A stretch of DNA of 44,330 bases, taken from an uncultured Nitrosomonadaceae bacterium (lineage in GTDB: Bacteria > Pseudomonadota > Gammaproteobacteria > Burkholderiales > Nitrosomonadaceae). Both the position numbers and the translations under genes were made by a program. This document shows positions 19,410-26,746 of the stretch, piece after piece. The stretch spans positions 1 through 44,330 of the forward strand of contig CALSMH010000006.1 of assembly GCA_943787405.1 (NCBI GenBank), written 5' to 3'. Each line of letters opens with the position of its first letter. Positions within the stretch are counted from its first letter, which is position 1. The notes beneath the pieces are model-generated. The model was given only the letters and a program-made list of their open reading frames with translations. It ran no database searches and was not told the DNA's origin.

Positions 19410-19967
19410 TTACCAGTTTCCATGTATTAATTTTTCTGCCCAGAACAGACCGGAAACAGTTTTACTATCTGTGATCCTGCCTGTCCTAACCCACTCGATC
19501 GCCTCAGTAAAAGGTAATGTAAATATTTCTATATTCTCTCCATCATCAGGACAGGTACTGCGGAGATCAAGGCCCTCAGATAGGAAATACATTTGCTTCT
19601 CATTGGAATAACCAATACATGGATACAGCGTAGTTATGTAACGCCATTCTGCTGCTATATAGCCAGTTTCTTCTAACAGTTCACGTTTTGCACTTGCTAA
19701 CGGATCCTCATTATTATCTATTTTTCCAGCAGGTAATTCATAGAAATTCTGGTGCAAAGGATAACGATGTTGACGCTCTAGCACCAAATCACCATTAGCA
19801 AGAAGTGGAATAATTACAACACCTCCAGGGTGGGTAACATATTCTCGGACAGATAGTGTGCCGTCGGGCATTACTACTTTGTCTTGATGCATATGAAGAA
19901 AATCTCCTTCGTACACACATTGATTACTAAGCATGTTTTCAGTCAGACTGCGAGGATTCTTAGCCAT
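19410..19967 (-). CDS. Nudix hydrolase, ADP-ribose pyrophosphatase type
   Basis: A 185-residue Nudix protein of the NudF/ADP-ribose pyrophosphatase group, which hydrolyses ADP-ribose or related sugar nucleotides to AMP and ribose 5-phosphate. The Nudix box G-KIDNN-ED-PLASAKRELLEETGY starts at about residue 90, preceded by LERQHRYPLHQNFYELPAGK as in ADP-ribose pyrophosphatases, and the segment LYPCIGYSNEKQMYFLSEGL follows at the usual distance. Exact substrate is not certain. The gene is 298 bases from, and divergent to, the TIR-like gene; TIR enzymes release ADP-ribose-type products from NAD, so the adjacency is suggestive but unproven. Confidence 0.88.
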   Translation of the reverse strand: MAKNPRSLTENMLSNQCVYEGDFLHMHQDKVVMPDGTLSVREYVTHPGGVVIIPLLANGDLVLERQHRYPLHQNFYELPAGKIDNNEDPLASAKRELLEETGYIAAEWRYITTLYPCIGYSNEKQMYFLSEGLDLRSTCPDDGENIEIFTLPFTEAIEWVRTGRITDSKTVSGLFWAEKLIHGNW

Positions 19968-20265
19968 AAAATTCTATTATTAATTGGGATAATTCTTTAT
20001 TTTAACAAGTATTAATTACATGCTATATTTAATAGAAAGTTCATAGAAAAATAATTAATCTATATATTACGTGTATATAACTTCTAAATAACGACTCGCA
20101 AAACTTATCATAAGACCTAATTTCTATTTTTATGTATATTAAAAACCGGAATATAAGTGCTAACGTTAATTAAAATTAAATTGCACTCCTCCCCTTTCCA
20201 ATATGGCTAATCACAATTAAAATATGATGTAATAAAATTTAACATTCTTCCCTAAGGAAAACAGT
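19968..20265. other. Divergent region between the Nudix gene and the TIR-like gene
   Basis: This 298-base AT-rich gap shows no tRNA, no small gene with a credible ribosome-binding site and no strong hairpin. An AAGGA Shine-Dalgarno eight bases before the TIR-like ATG is the only clear signal. Promoters for the two divergent genes must lie here but no good hexamer pair stands out. Confidence 0.5.
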
Positions 20266-20658
20266 ATGTCCCCAACTAACAAAGTATTTATCAGCTTCGC
20301 CCTTAGAGATACTGACCTTCGTGACACCCTCATAGAACAGGTGAATAATGAAAATACACCTTATAAACTAGAGTACTTGGCCACAAAGGCTTCCTGGGAT
20401 CCGTCCTGGAAAGAAGAATGTAGATCAAAGGTCGCAGATTGTGACGGTGTAATTGCCCTAGTTACAAATCAAATTATAAGAGCTGATGGCCAACAGTGGG
20501 AGATAGAATGTGCCTATAAGGAAAGAGTGCCAGTTCTTTTACTAGAAGGAAAATCTGAGAAACTAGGTAAGGGATTCCCAGCTATTCTTGATGATAAGGA
20601 TTTTCTAGACTGGACCTTACCAAACATCATGGCATTTCTAAACAGACTACAAAAGTAA
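20266..20658 (+). CDS. Orphan TIR-like domain protein (ThsB / PF08937 type)
   Basis: A 130-residue single-domain protein. It opens with KVFISFALRDTDLRDTL, the first strand and helix of the TIR-like fold; SWDPSWKEECRSKVADCDGVIALVT matches the W..E.R..I..CD.vI.L pattern of PF08937 (MTH538/ThsB TIR-like family); and QQWEIECAYKERVPVLLL carries the conserved Trp-Glu pair (78-79), where the Glu is the usual catalytic NAD-handling residue. In Thoeris defence, ThsB-type proteins make a cyclic ADP-ribose signal for ThsA. No ThsA (SIR2-SLOG), other effector or second defence gene is nearby. It has a good ribosome-binding site (AAGGA) and stands alone. Role in defence or metabolism is open. Confidence 0.75.
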   Translation: MSPTNKVFISFALRDTDLRDTLIEQVNNENTPYKLEYLATKASWDPSWKEECRSKVADCDGVIALVTNQIIRADGQQWEIECAYKERVPVLLLEGKSEKLGKGFPAILDDKDFLDWTLPNIMAFLNRLQK

Positions 20659-20952
20659 TCTAAATAATTCGGTTACCTATAGACCAATAGTTAGTAATAA
20701 TTATCTTGACTAGCCGGTATGGCGTAAAATTCACGCCTAATATATTTTAATAATCAATAAATTACAATTTATTTTTATTGAATATTAAATCTATCGCCAT
20801 TACACACAACTATCCTCCATATATAGTTCTATATAATTCTATGTAGTTCTTATGTGATCTATTAGCTCACTTGCTAGAGTGTGCTAAATATTAATGTAGA
20901 GTAAGCTTGTGCATTCTATCGAGAGCTATACTAAAAATATTGGAATTAATAA
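20659..20952. other. Region between the TIR-like gene and the symporter
   Basis: This 294-base gap contains a small hairpin, GGCGT (20721-20725) with ACGCC (20733-20737), without a T-tract, which may help end the TIR-like transcript, and the 10-base tandem repeats described separately. A partly symmetrical GCTCAC/GTGTGC stretch lies at about 20864-20883. No gene was seen. Confidence 0.5.
20821..20860. repeat. 10-base tandem repeats upstream of the symporter
   Basis: Three near-identical decamers follow one another exactly: ATATAGTTCT (20821-20830), ATATAATTCT (20831-20840) and ATGTAGTTCT (20841-20850), with a weaker fourth, TATGTGATCT (20851-20860). A 10-base period places each copy on nearly the same face of the helix, about 90-130 bases before the symporter start. 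A cooperative regulator site, intrinsic curvature or simple slippage duplication would all fit. Confidence 0.55.
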
Positions 20953-22200
20953 GTGAAAAAGATTTCTCTTAATTCTCAAATTCTTATCGGCTCGCTTTCC
21001 GGCATTCTTTTAGGTGCTGTACTTTCGACGTTGGATAAAGAATCTGCAGCATCACAAGTTAGCCTATATATTGCTGAATTACTTGGGATGTTATTCGTCG
21101 ATTTATTAAAGATGGTTATGATTCCATTAGTTTTCACTTCTATTGCAGTGGGGGTAGCTAACTTACGTGCCCACAATAAAATACATCGTGTATGGAAGAC
21201 AACATTAGGGTATTTCTTCTTGACTGCTATCGTAGCAATTACCTTAGGACTAATAGCTGCTAATCTACTTAAACCTGGAAAAGGGCTACAGTTACCTATG
21301 TTCCAGGATGCCATGGAAAATTTTCAGGCACATGAAATGACCCTACCTGAGTTTTTTACTCAATTTTTACACTCCTTGTTTCAGAATCCTATTGCAGCTA
21401 TGGCTGAGGCCAACATAATTGCTGTTGTGATTTTTGCATTACTAATGGGCATTGCTTTAGTGATAGGAGGTGAAAGATTTCAGAATATCCGTATATTCCT
21501 ACAAGAATTATTAGAATTAGTTCTAATGTTAGTCGGTTGGATTATGAAACTGGCACCGCTCTGCATCATGGCACTGTTGATAAAGCTGGTGGTGACACAA
21601 GATTTCTCTTTACTAATGATTCTAATAAAATTCATTAGTCTAGTAATAGGCACGATCTTATTACATGCTCTTATAGTACTGCCTATGATTCTTTACCTAG
21701 TCACTGGCATGACCCCAATTAAATTCTGGCGTGGTGCACGCGAGGCGCTTATAACGGCTTTTGCTACTAGTTCAAGCTCAGCAACCTTACCAATTACTCT
21801 ACAGTGTGCTGAACAAAATCTTCATGTAAAACGTAATATTGCTGGTTTTGTTCTCCCTCTTGGAGCCACAGTGAACATGGATGGCACAGCGTTATATGAA
21901 GCTGCTGCTGCATTATTCATTGCAAATTTGGTGGGAGTTGACCTTAATCTCATGCAGCAAATGATTGTGTTCTTCACGGCCATGCTTGCAGCTATGGGCG
22001 CACCTGGGATCCCAAGTGCAGGAATGGTAACTATGCTTTTAGTCTTACAGTCTGTAGGCCTACCAGTTGAAGCTATTGCTATTCTTCTTCCCATCGACCG
22101 GCTACTTGATGCCTTCCGTACCTCAGTCAATGTTGAAGGAGATATGATAGGTAGCCTAGTGGTGCAAAAAGTAGTAGAGAGTGATGTCAATCAGAATTAG
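20953..22200 (+). CDS. Dicarboxylate/amino acid:cation symporter (GltP/DctA family)
   Basis: Inner-membrane secondary transporter of the DAACS family, moving acidic amino acids or C4-dicarboxylates with H+ or Na+. The 415-residue protein begins at a GTG (20953), with MKKISLNSQ before the first membrane segment. Hairpin HP1 carries TSSSSATLP, TM7 has GATVNMDGTALYE, HP2 has GAPGIPSAGM, and TM8 has DRLLDAFRTSVNVEGD. The Asp, Arg, Thr and Asn in TM8 are those that bind the amino group and side-chain carboxylate in the archaeal homologue GltPh, which favours glutamate or aspartate. The upstream Shine-Dalgarno is weak. Symporter type and ion cannot be fixed by eye. Confidence 0.92.
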   Translation: MKKISLNSQILIGSLSGILLGAVLSTLDKESAASQVSLYIAELLGMLFVDLLKMVMIPLVFTSIAVGVANLRAHNKIHRVWKTTLGYFFLTAIVAITLGLIAANLLKPGKGLQLPMFQDAMENFQAHEMTLPEFFTQFLHSLFQNPIAAMAEANIIAVVIFALLMGIALVIGGERFQNIRIFLQELLELVLMLVGWIMKLAPLCIMALLIKLVVTQDFSLLMILIKFISLVIGTILLHALIVLPMILYLVTGMTPIKFWRGAREALITAFATSSSSATLPITLQCAEQNLHVKRNIAGFVLPLGATVNMDGTALYEAAAALFIANLVGVDLNLMQQMIVFFTAMLAAMGAPGIPSAGMVTMLLVLQSVGLPVEAIAILLPIDRLLDAFRTSVNVEGDMIGSLVVQKVVESDVNQN

Positions 22201-22281
22201 CATTCAGAAGGCACCATTTTTACTGCTATCCAGCACACCATTCACTAATTTCTATATTATTTAACCGGCTATCAAATATAT

Positions 22282-22311
22282 GTGACATTTTGTCGCGCGA
22301 CCATATGTCAC
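22282..22311. promoter_or_regulatory. 30-base nested dyad: two head-to-head 15-base motifs
   Basis: The left half reads GTGACATTTTGTCGC (22282-22296). The right half, read on the other strand, is GTGACATATGGTCGC (22297-22311), 13 of 15 identical. They abut exactly, giving outer arms GTGACAT/ATGTCAC, three-base spacers and an inner palindrome GTCGCGCGAC. It lies 67 bases before the Asp-box protein gene. The same motif occurs once before the TonB operon (44148-44162). Its GC-rich centre stands out in an AT-rich gap, and no T-tract follows, so an operator is favoured over a terminator. Confidence 0.6.
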
Positions 22312-22377
22312 TTCCTTAGACCTGATTATTTGTCTATATTCCTACCTCAGCTTATATAGTCAATAAAGACAATTAAT

Positions 22378-23643
22378 ATGAATAGGTCTCTTAATTTTGT
22401 GCTCATATTTGTGCTGGGCATGTATCTGTCACCACATGTGATTGCGAAGTCCACCACAAAAAATGAGAGTGGCCACCACCACTCTAAATCAAAAAAGCAC
22501 AAACGAACATTTGCAGTTGGTGTTACGTATGATGCGAATGGAATCCTATGGCTGGCAAAAATAAAAAACAAGAAACTTTTAGTTTCTAATTCCAATGATA
22601 ATGGGGAGACTTTTTCCACTCCTGTAGTAGTCACTCCTGAAGCTGAAAATATTTATGCTGATGGTGAAAATCGCCCTAAGATTGCTGTTGCACAGGACGG
22701 CACGGTACTTCTTACCTGGTCTAAAAAACAATCAAAAAAATATTCCGGAGATATTAGATTCTCTCGTTCCACAGACTCCGGAAAGTCATTTTCCTTACCC
22801 ATCACCCTAAATGATGATGGGCTAATCACTGGTCACCGTTTTGATTCATTGACAATTAATGAGAAAGGAAGAGTAATAATTTCCTGGCTGGATGCTCGGG
22901 ATCGTGATGCGGCAAAAAATAAAGATGAAAAATTTACCGGGATTTCAATCTATACCGCTCAATCAAATGATAATGGTGCAAACTTTGATATCAATCAGAA
23001 ATTTCACGAGCATGTTTGCGAGTGCTGCAGAATGCCTACGGTCTGGACAACAGATGGACCGGTAGTTTTCTGGCGTAATATATTTGGTGAAAATACACGA
23101 GACTTTGCTATTTCTAACTTGGACAAGGGCGGAGTACGCCGAGTTACAGATGATGAATGGCAGGTTGATGGATGCCCCCACCATGGGGGAGATATTGCAC
23201 TTGGCGCAGAAGAACGATTACATTTAGTCTGGTTTACACTCGGCAAGACTCGCCAAGGACTATTTTACAAACATATCCAGGGTGAACAAGAATCTTCCCC
23301 GATATCCATTGGAGATTCTACGGCCCAAGCCAGCCATCCATCGATAGCGGCATCAGGTAAAAAAATTCTTGTCACATGGCGGGAATTCGATGGGCATAAT
23401 ATTACAGCAAACAGCATGTTCTCTAATGATGGCGGCATTACATGGAGTAAACAACAACAACTTGCTGATTCAAATGGTTCTGCAGATTACCCCGTTCCCC
23501 TTATCAATAATGAGCAACAGATGCAGGTTGTATGGAATACCGAAACTGAAGGTTTGCGTATTCTAGCAGTGAATAATGACCCCAACCTTCAAGACACAGT
23601 ATTACGTTGGTATTCGGATTTAAAGAATAAATTAATTAATTAA
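22378..23643 (+). CDS. Exported Asp-box (sialidase-fold) protein with Cys/His motifs
   Basis: A 421-residue secreted or periplasmic beta-propeller protein. A signal peptide covers about residues 1-23 (PHVIA/KS), followed by a His/Lys-rich stretch with SGHHHSKSKKHK. Four Asp-boxes are visible: SNDNGETFS (71-79), STDSGKSFS (131-139), SNDNGANFD (196-204) and SNDGGITWS (349-357). Two further motifs are unusual: HEHVCECCRMP with Cys at 214, 216 and 217, and DGCPHHGGD with Cys 266 and His 268-269, which look able to bind metal or form disulfides. True sialidase catalytic residues were not verified, and an enzymatic role is not assumed. It lies directly before a TonB-dependent receptor, 155 bases apart. 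Confidence 0.72.
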   Translation: MNRSLNFVLIFVLGMYLSPHVIAKSTTKNESGHHHSKSKKHKRTFAVGVTYDANGILWLAKIKNKKLLVSNSNDNGETFSTPVVVTPEAENIYADGENRPKIAVAQDGTVLLTWSKKQSKKYSGDIRFSRSTDSGKSFSLPITLNDDGLITGHRFDSLTINEKGRVIISWLDARDRDAAKNKDEKFTGISIYTAQSNDNGANFDINQKFHEHVCECCRMPTVWTTDGPVVFWRNIFGENTRDFAISNLDKGGVRRVTDDEWQVDGCPHHGGDIALGAEERLHLVWFTLGKTRQGLFYKHIQGEQESSPISIGDSTAQASHPSIAASGKKILVTWREFDGHNITANSMFSNDGGITWSKQQQLADSNGSADYPVPLINNEQQMQVVWNTETEGLRILAVNNDPNLQDTVLRWYSDLKNKLIN

Positions 23644-23798
23644 GCGCTAATAATTTCTATGATTTCTTCTTTAAAAGAATATCCGTCAGATAGATTTTTC
23701 TAGCCCACAAATTGATTTCTTCTAGCCAGCTAATTTACATCGACATACCCCAATTTTCACAAAAATTTATTTAATTAACACAAGGACTGCGTACGATT

Positions 23799-26381
23799 AT
23801 GAAATTTCTGATATTTTCTTTACTTTTTTCTTTGGCATCCTATTCCTGGGCAAATGAGAGCATAGACCAAGCTGAAAAATCTAGTTCAAAAGATAATTTT
23901 CTTACTCGATTGTTCCAACTAAATAAAAAACCCACTGGGAAAAATATAAACCAAGATGAATCTTCTCATTTATCAGCCAATATATTAAAGAAAGAAGCCC
24001 CAGCTCCCTTAATGATTGCCGCTGCAGGAGGGACTGGTCTGACTATAGAAGGAAAGAATAAAGGAATTTCATCTAAAAAACCGACTAAAAATAATAAAAA
24101 ATCAGTGTCAAATAAGAAGATTGCAACTGTATTTGACGAAATGGTTGTTACTGATTCATTTGAGGCGGACTCACACTACACTTCACCCTCTACTCGCTTA
24201 ACACGTAAGGAAATCGAGCTCCAGAATGCACAAACAACTGAAGAAGTCCTGAAATTTCAACCTAGCTTACAAATCCGTCAGCGTTACGTCGGGGACCCAA
24301 ATGGGGTACTAGGCATACGAGGTGCTGACATGTTTTCTACAGCCCGTAACATGGTTTATGCTGATGGGCTTCCAATACATAACCATCTGCAGGGAACATG
24401 GAATGGAGCCCCGCGCTGGTCGCTAGTTGGGCCAAATGAGATTGATAAAGTGGATGTGGTATATGGTCCTTTTTCAGCAGAATACAGTAGTAATTCTATC
24501 GGGGGCGTGGTAAATCTCAAAACTCGCATGCCTCGTAAGCGAGAAATGTATGTTGAGAGCAGCTTATTTGTTCAGCCCTACAAAAAATATGGCTCCAAAT
24601 CAACACTTATAGGAAATCGCCAATATGTCTCCGCCGGTGACCGCTTCTTTGACAAGATTTCAGTATTTGCGGCATATAATCGGTTAGAGGCAGAGGGGCA
24701 ACCTCAGTCATATTATATGGATATTGATGGTCGTACTTCAGGAAATGGAAAAGAAACGGTTACTGGCGGAATTCATGAAGTTAGTGCACGTGGAGCAGAT
24801 AGTGTAGTTTACGGTGATTCAGGCGCTGAAAAAGTTACAACTGATTTAATGAAATTTAAGCTTGGCTATGATATCAACTCTGGTCTCAAGGCAATTTTTA
24901 CGGCCGCCTATGAAAATCGTGTAAGAAGTGCAAGAAACCCAAAAAACTATCTCCGGGGTGCTGATGGGCAAAAAGTTTGGAGTGGGAACTATGTTACACC
25001 ATCCGGACAAGGTTTCAGTATCAAAAATAATTGGGGGAAAAGTAAATATGGGATCAGTGAAGACGTACGCCAGACACTACAGCTGGGATTAAACCTTAAT
25101 GGAGCCCTAACCGACGATATAACTACCGCGTTGATAGGCCATAACTGGTTTATTGACACAACAACTAGTCACTTTAATGTGCTAAAGGATACTAGAGCCA
25201 AATCTAATAAAAACCCATACGATCCAACTAGCAGTAATACCGGCACAATTGATGATTATAAAAGATTTTCTTGGTTTAATCATGACATTAAGCTAAGCAA
25301 TCAAAAGCTTTTTGGTTCTGAAAAATTAGGCTTTACTGGTGGGTATCACTTTGATGAGTATAAATTAAAATATAGGCAATACGCCTTATCGGATTACGCT
25401 AATATGACTCGTGGTGCAATGGATACCTCCAAAAATAATAAAGGACAAACAACCACTCATGCATTTTTTGCTCAGGGTGCTTACCGTTTTTTACCTGGAT
25501 GGGATATAACAGCAGGTATACGTCAAGAATTCTGGTCAGCGAGAAATGGGATAGTGAAAAGCACAGCTGTAGCTGACCGAACTTTGAGTCCTACTACTCC
25601 AAAATTTTCGATAGGTTGGCACCCTAACAAATGGAAGTTTCGTTATTCATGGGCCCGAACTCATCGATTTCCCGTGATCTCGGAGCTTTATCAGACATTA
25701 AGTACAGGCACAATGATTACTACATCCAATGCGGCACTTAAGGCTGAAAATGGAATGCACCATAACCTTATGATTGAGTATGGGATTCCCAAGGGATATT
25801 TACGCGTTAATGTATTCCGTGATGATATTAAAGACGCCATTAATAGAGTACGAACACTTGCCAATGGGTTTACGTCAAATACAACCCAAAATATTGGAAC
25901 AACTAGTACGACAGGCGTAGAATTTATTTATAATCAGAAGAGAATATTAAGATCAAAATTTGATTTTATGCTTAACTTCACGTGGATGGATGCAAAGATA
26001 GAAAATGGTCCAATGGTTAATGATAAAACTTTAGGAGACTTCAGCCTTACAGGCAAGAGAATTATTCGTCTCCCCCACTACAGGTTTAACTTTTTCTCAA
26101 CTTATCACATTACCCGGGCTTGGGATTTCAATGTTGGAGGACGTTTCACATCTGATTCCTTTAATGATCTTGATAATGGGGATAAAGGAAAACAACATGT
26201 ATTTGGTGCACAGAGTGACTTCTTTTTCCTAGATCTAAAAACAAATTATCGATACAAATTTAAGAATGGGATAAAAAGTAGGATATCAGCTGGTATTACT
26301 AACGTTAATAACATGCAGGCTTATGTATACCATCCCTACCCACAGCGTACATTCCTAGTTGAATTTGCTTTGGCCATTTAA
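23799..26381 (+). CDS. TonB-dependent outer-membrane receptor
   Basis: Outer-membrane 22-strand receptor taking up a ligand with TonB energy. The 860-residue protein has a signal peptide to about residue 18 (SYSWA/N), an unusually long low-complexity N-terminal extension (about 19-112), a probable TonB box DEMVVTDS (113-120), a plug with LGIRGADMFSTARNMVYADG, VYGPFSAEYSSNSIGGVVNLKT and a His pair in PIHNHLQG, then a beta-barrel rich in aromatic residues. The C-terminus is VEFALAI instead of the usual terminal Phe or Trp. The extension does not look like an STN signalling domain. An AAGG Shine-Dalgarno lies about 14 bases before the ATG. Ligand is unknown; neighbours hint at a metal or metal complex. 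Confidence 0.88.
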   Translation: MKFLIFSLLFSLASYSWANESIDQAEKSSSKDNFLTRLFQLNKKPTGKNINQDESSHLSANILKKEAPAPLMIAAAGGTGLTIEGKNKGISSKKPTKNNKKSVSNKKIATVFDEMVVTDSFEADSHYTSPSTRLTRKEIELQNAQTTEEVLKFQPSLQIRQRYVGDPNGVLGIRGADMFSTARNMVYADGLPIHNHLQGTWNGAPRWSLVGPNEIDKVDVVYGPFSAEYSSNSIGGVVNLKTRMPRKREMYVESSLFVQPYKKYGSKSTLIGNRQYVSAGDRFFDKISVFAAYNRLEAEGQPQSYYMDIDGRTSGNGKETVTGGIHEVSARGADSVVYGDSGAEKVTTDLMKFKLGYDINSGLKAIFTAAYENRVRSARNPKNYLRGADGQKVWSGNYVTPSGQGFSIKNNWGKSKYGISEDVRQTLQLGLNLNGALTDDITTALIGHNWFIDTTTSHFNVLKDTRAKSNKNPYDPTSSNTGTIDDYKRFSWFNHDIKLSNQKLFGSEKLGFTGGYHFDEYKLKYRQYALSDYANMTRGAMDTSKNNKGQTTTHAFFAQGAYRFLPGWDITAGIRQEFWSARNGIVKSTAVADRTLSPTTPKFSIGWHPNKWKFRYSWARTHRFPVISELYQTLSTGTMITTSNAALKAENGMHHNLMIEYGIPKGYLRVNVFRDDIKDAINRVRTLANGFTSNTTQNIGTTSTTGVEFIYNQKRILRSKFDFMLNFTWMDAKIENGPMVNDKTLGDFSLTGKRIIRLPHYRFNFFSTYHITRAWDFNVGGRFTSDSFNDLDNGDKGKQHVFGAQSDFFFLDLKTNYRYKFKNGIKSRISAGITNVNNMQAYVYHPYPQRTFLVEFALAI

Positions 26382-26746
26382 TCTATATGCATTACCACAA
26401 ATTCTATGGAAAGATAGGATATCCAATTTAAATTTAAAACTATTATCCGATATTGAATATTTATAGAATTTAGCAAGCTTGAATATATATCCTCTATTAT
26501 AGGAAGCAGAGGATATATTCCCATAATGAATGTTAGAATGCATATATTATTTCTATAGAACAGTATTTTATCTCTGGTTCTTGTGATAGTTCACGCCAGT
26601 AAAGTTTAATTAATTCTTATGAATTCAGCTTCTGGTCTAACTAGGTTCAATAATTTTCTTAAATCTCAGTTATATTCTTTTAATATTTAAAATAATATAT
26701 TTATATAAGATAGAGCAACCCAAGCAAAGAAAAAGACCTGGCGCCT
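26382..26746. other. Receptor-to-RND intergenic region with a long hairpin
   Basis: This 365-base AT-rich gap holds a strong inverted repeat: GAATATATATCCTCT (26481-26495) and AGAGGATATATTC (26508-26520) pair over 13 bases with a two-base bulge and a 12-base loop. It lies 100 bases after the receptor stop and lacks a T-tract, so it may be an mRNA 3' stability structure or a weak terminator. A short dyad GTGA-TAGT-TCAC is at 26583-26594. The promoter of the RND pair is probably in the AT-rich stretch after 26640. No gene was seen. Confidence 0.5.

Noticed and set aside
20266-20658. A complete Thoeris defence system
   Set aside because: Only a ThsB-like TIR protein is present. No ThsA, no second TIR gene, no nuclease or other defence marker lies within the window, so the system call is not supported.
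22282-22311. The nested dyad as a terminator of the symporter gene
   Set aside because: No T-tract follows on either strand, the centre is a perfect palindrome with no hairpin loop, and half of it recurs before the TonB operon, so an operator fits better.
22378-23643. A genuine sialidase
   Set aside because: Asp-boxes are structural and also occur in many non-enzymes. The catalytic Arg triad, Tyr and Glu of sialidases were not confirmed, so only the fold is claimed.
26583-26594. GTGA-TAGT-TCAC as a CRP/FNR site
   Set aside because: The spacer is four bases, whereas CRP needs six and FNR has a different half-site (TTGAT). A chance dyad is equally likely.
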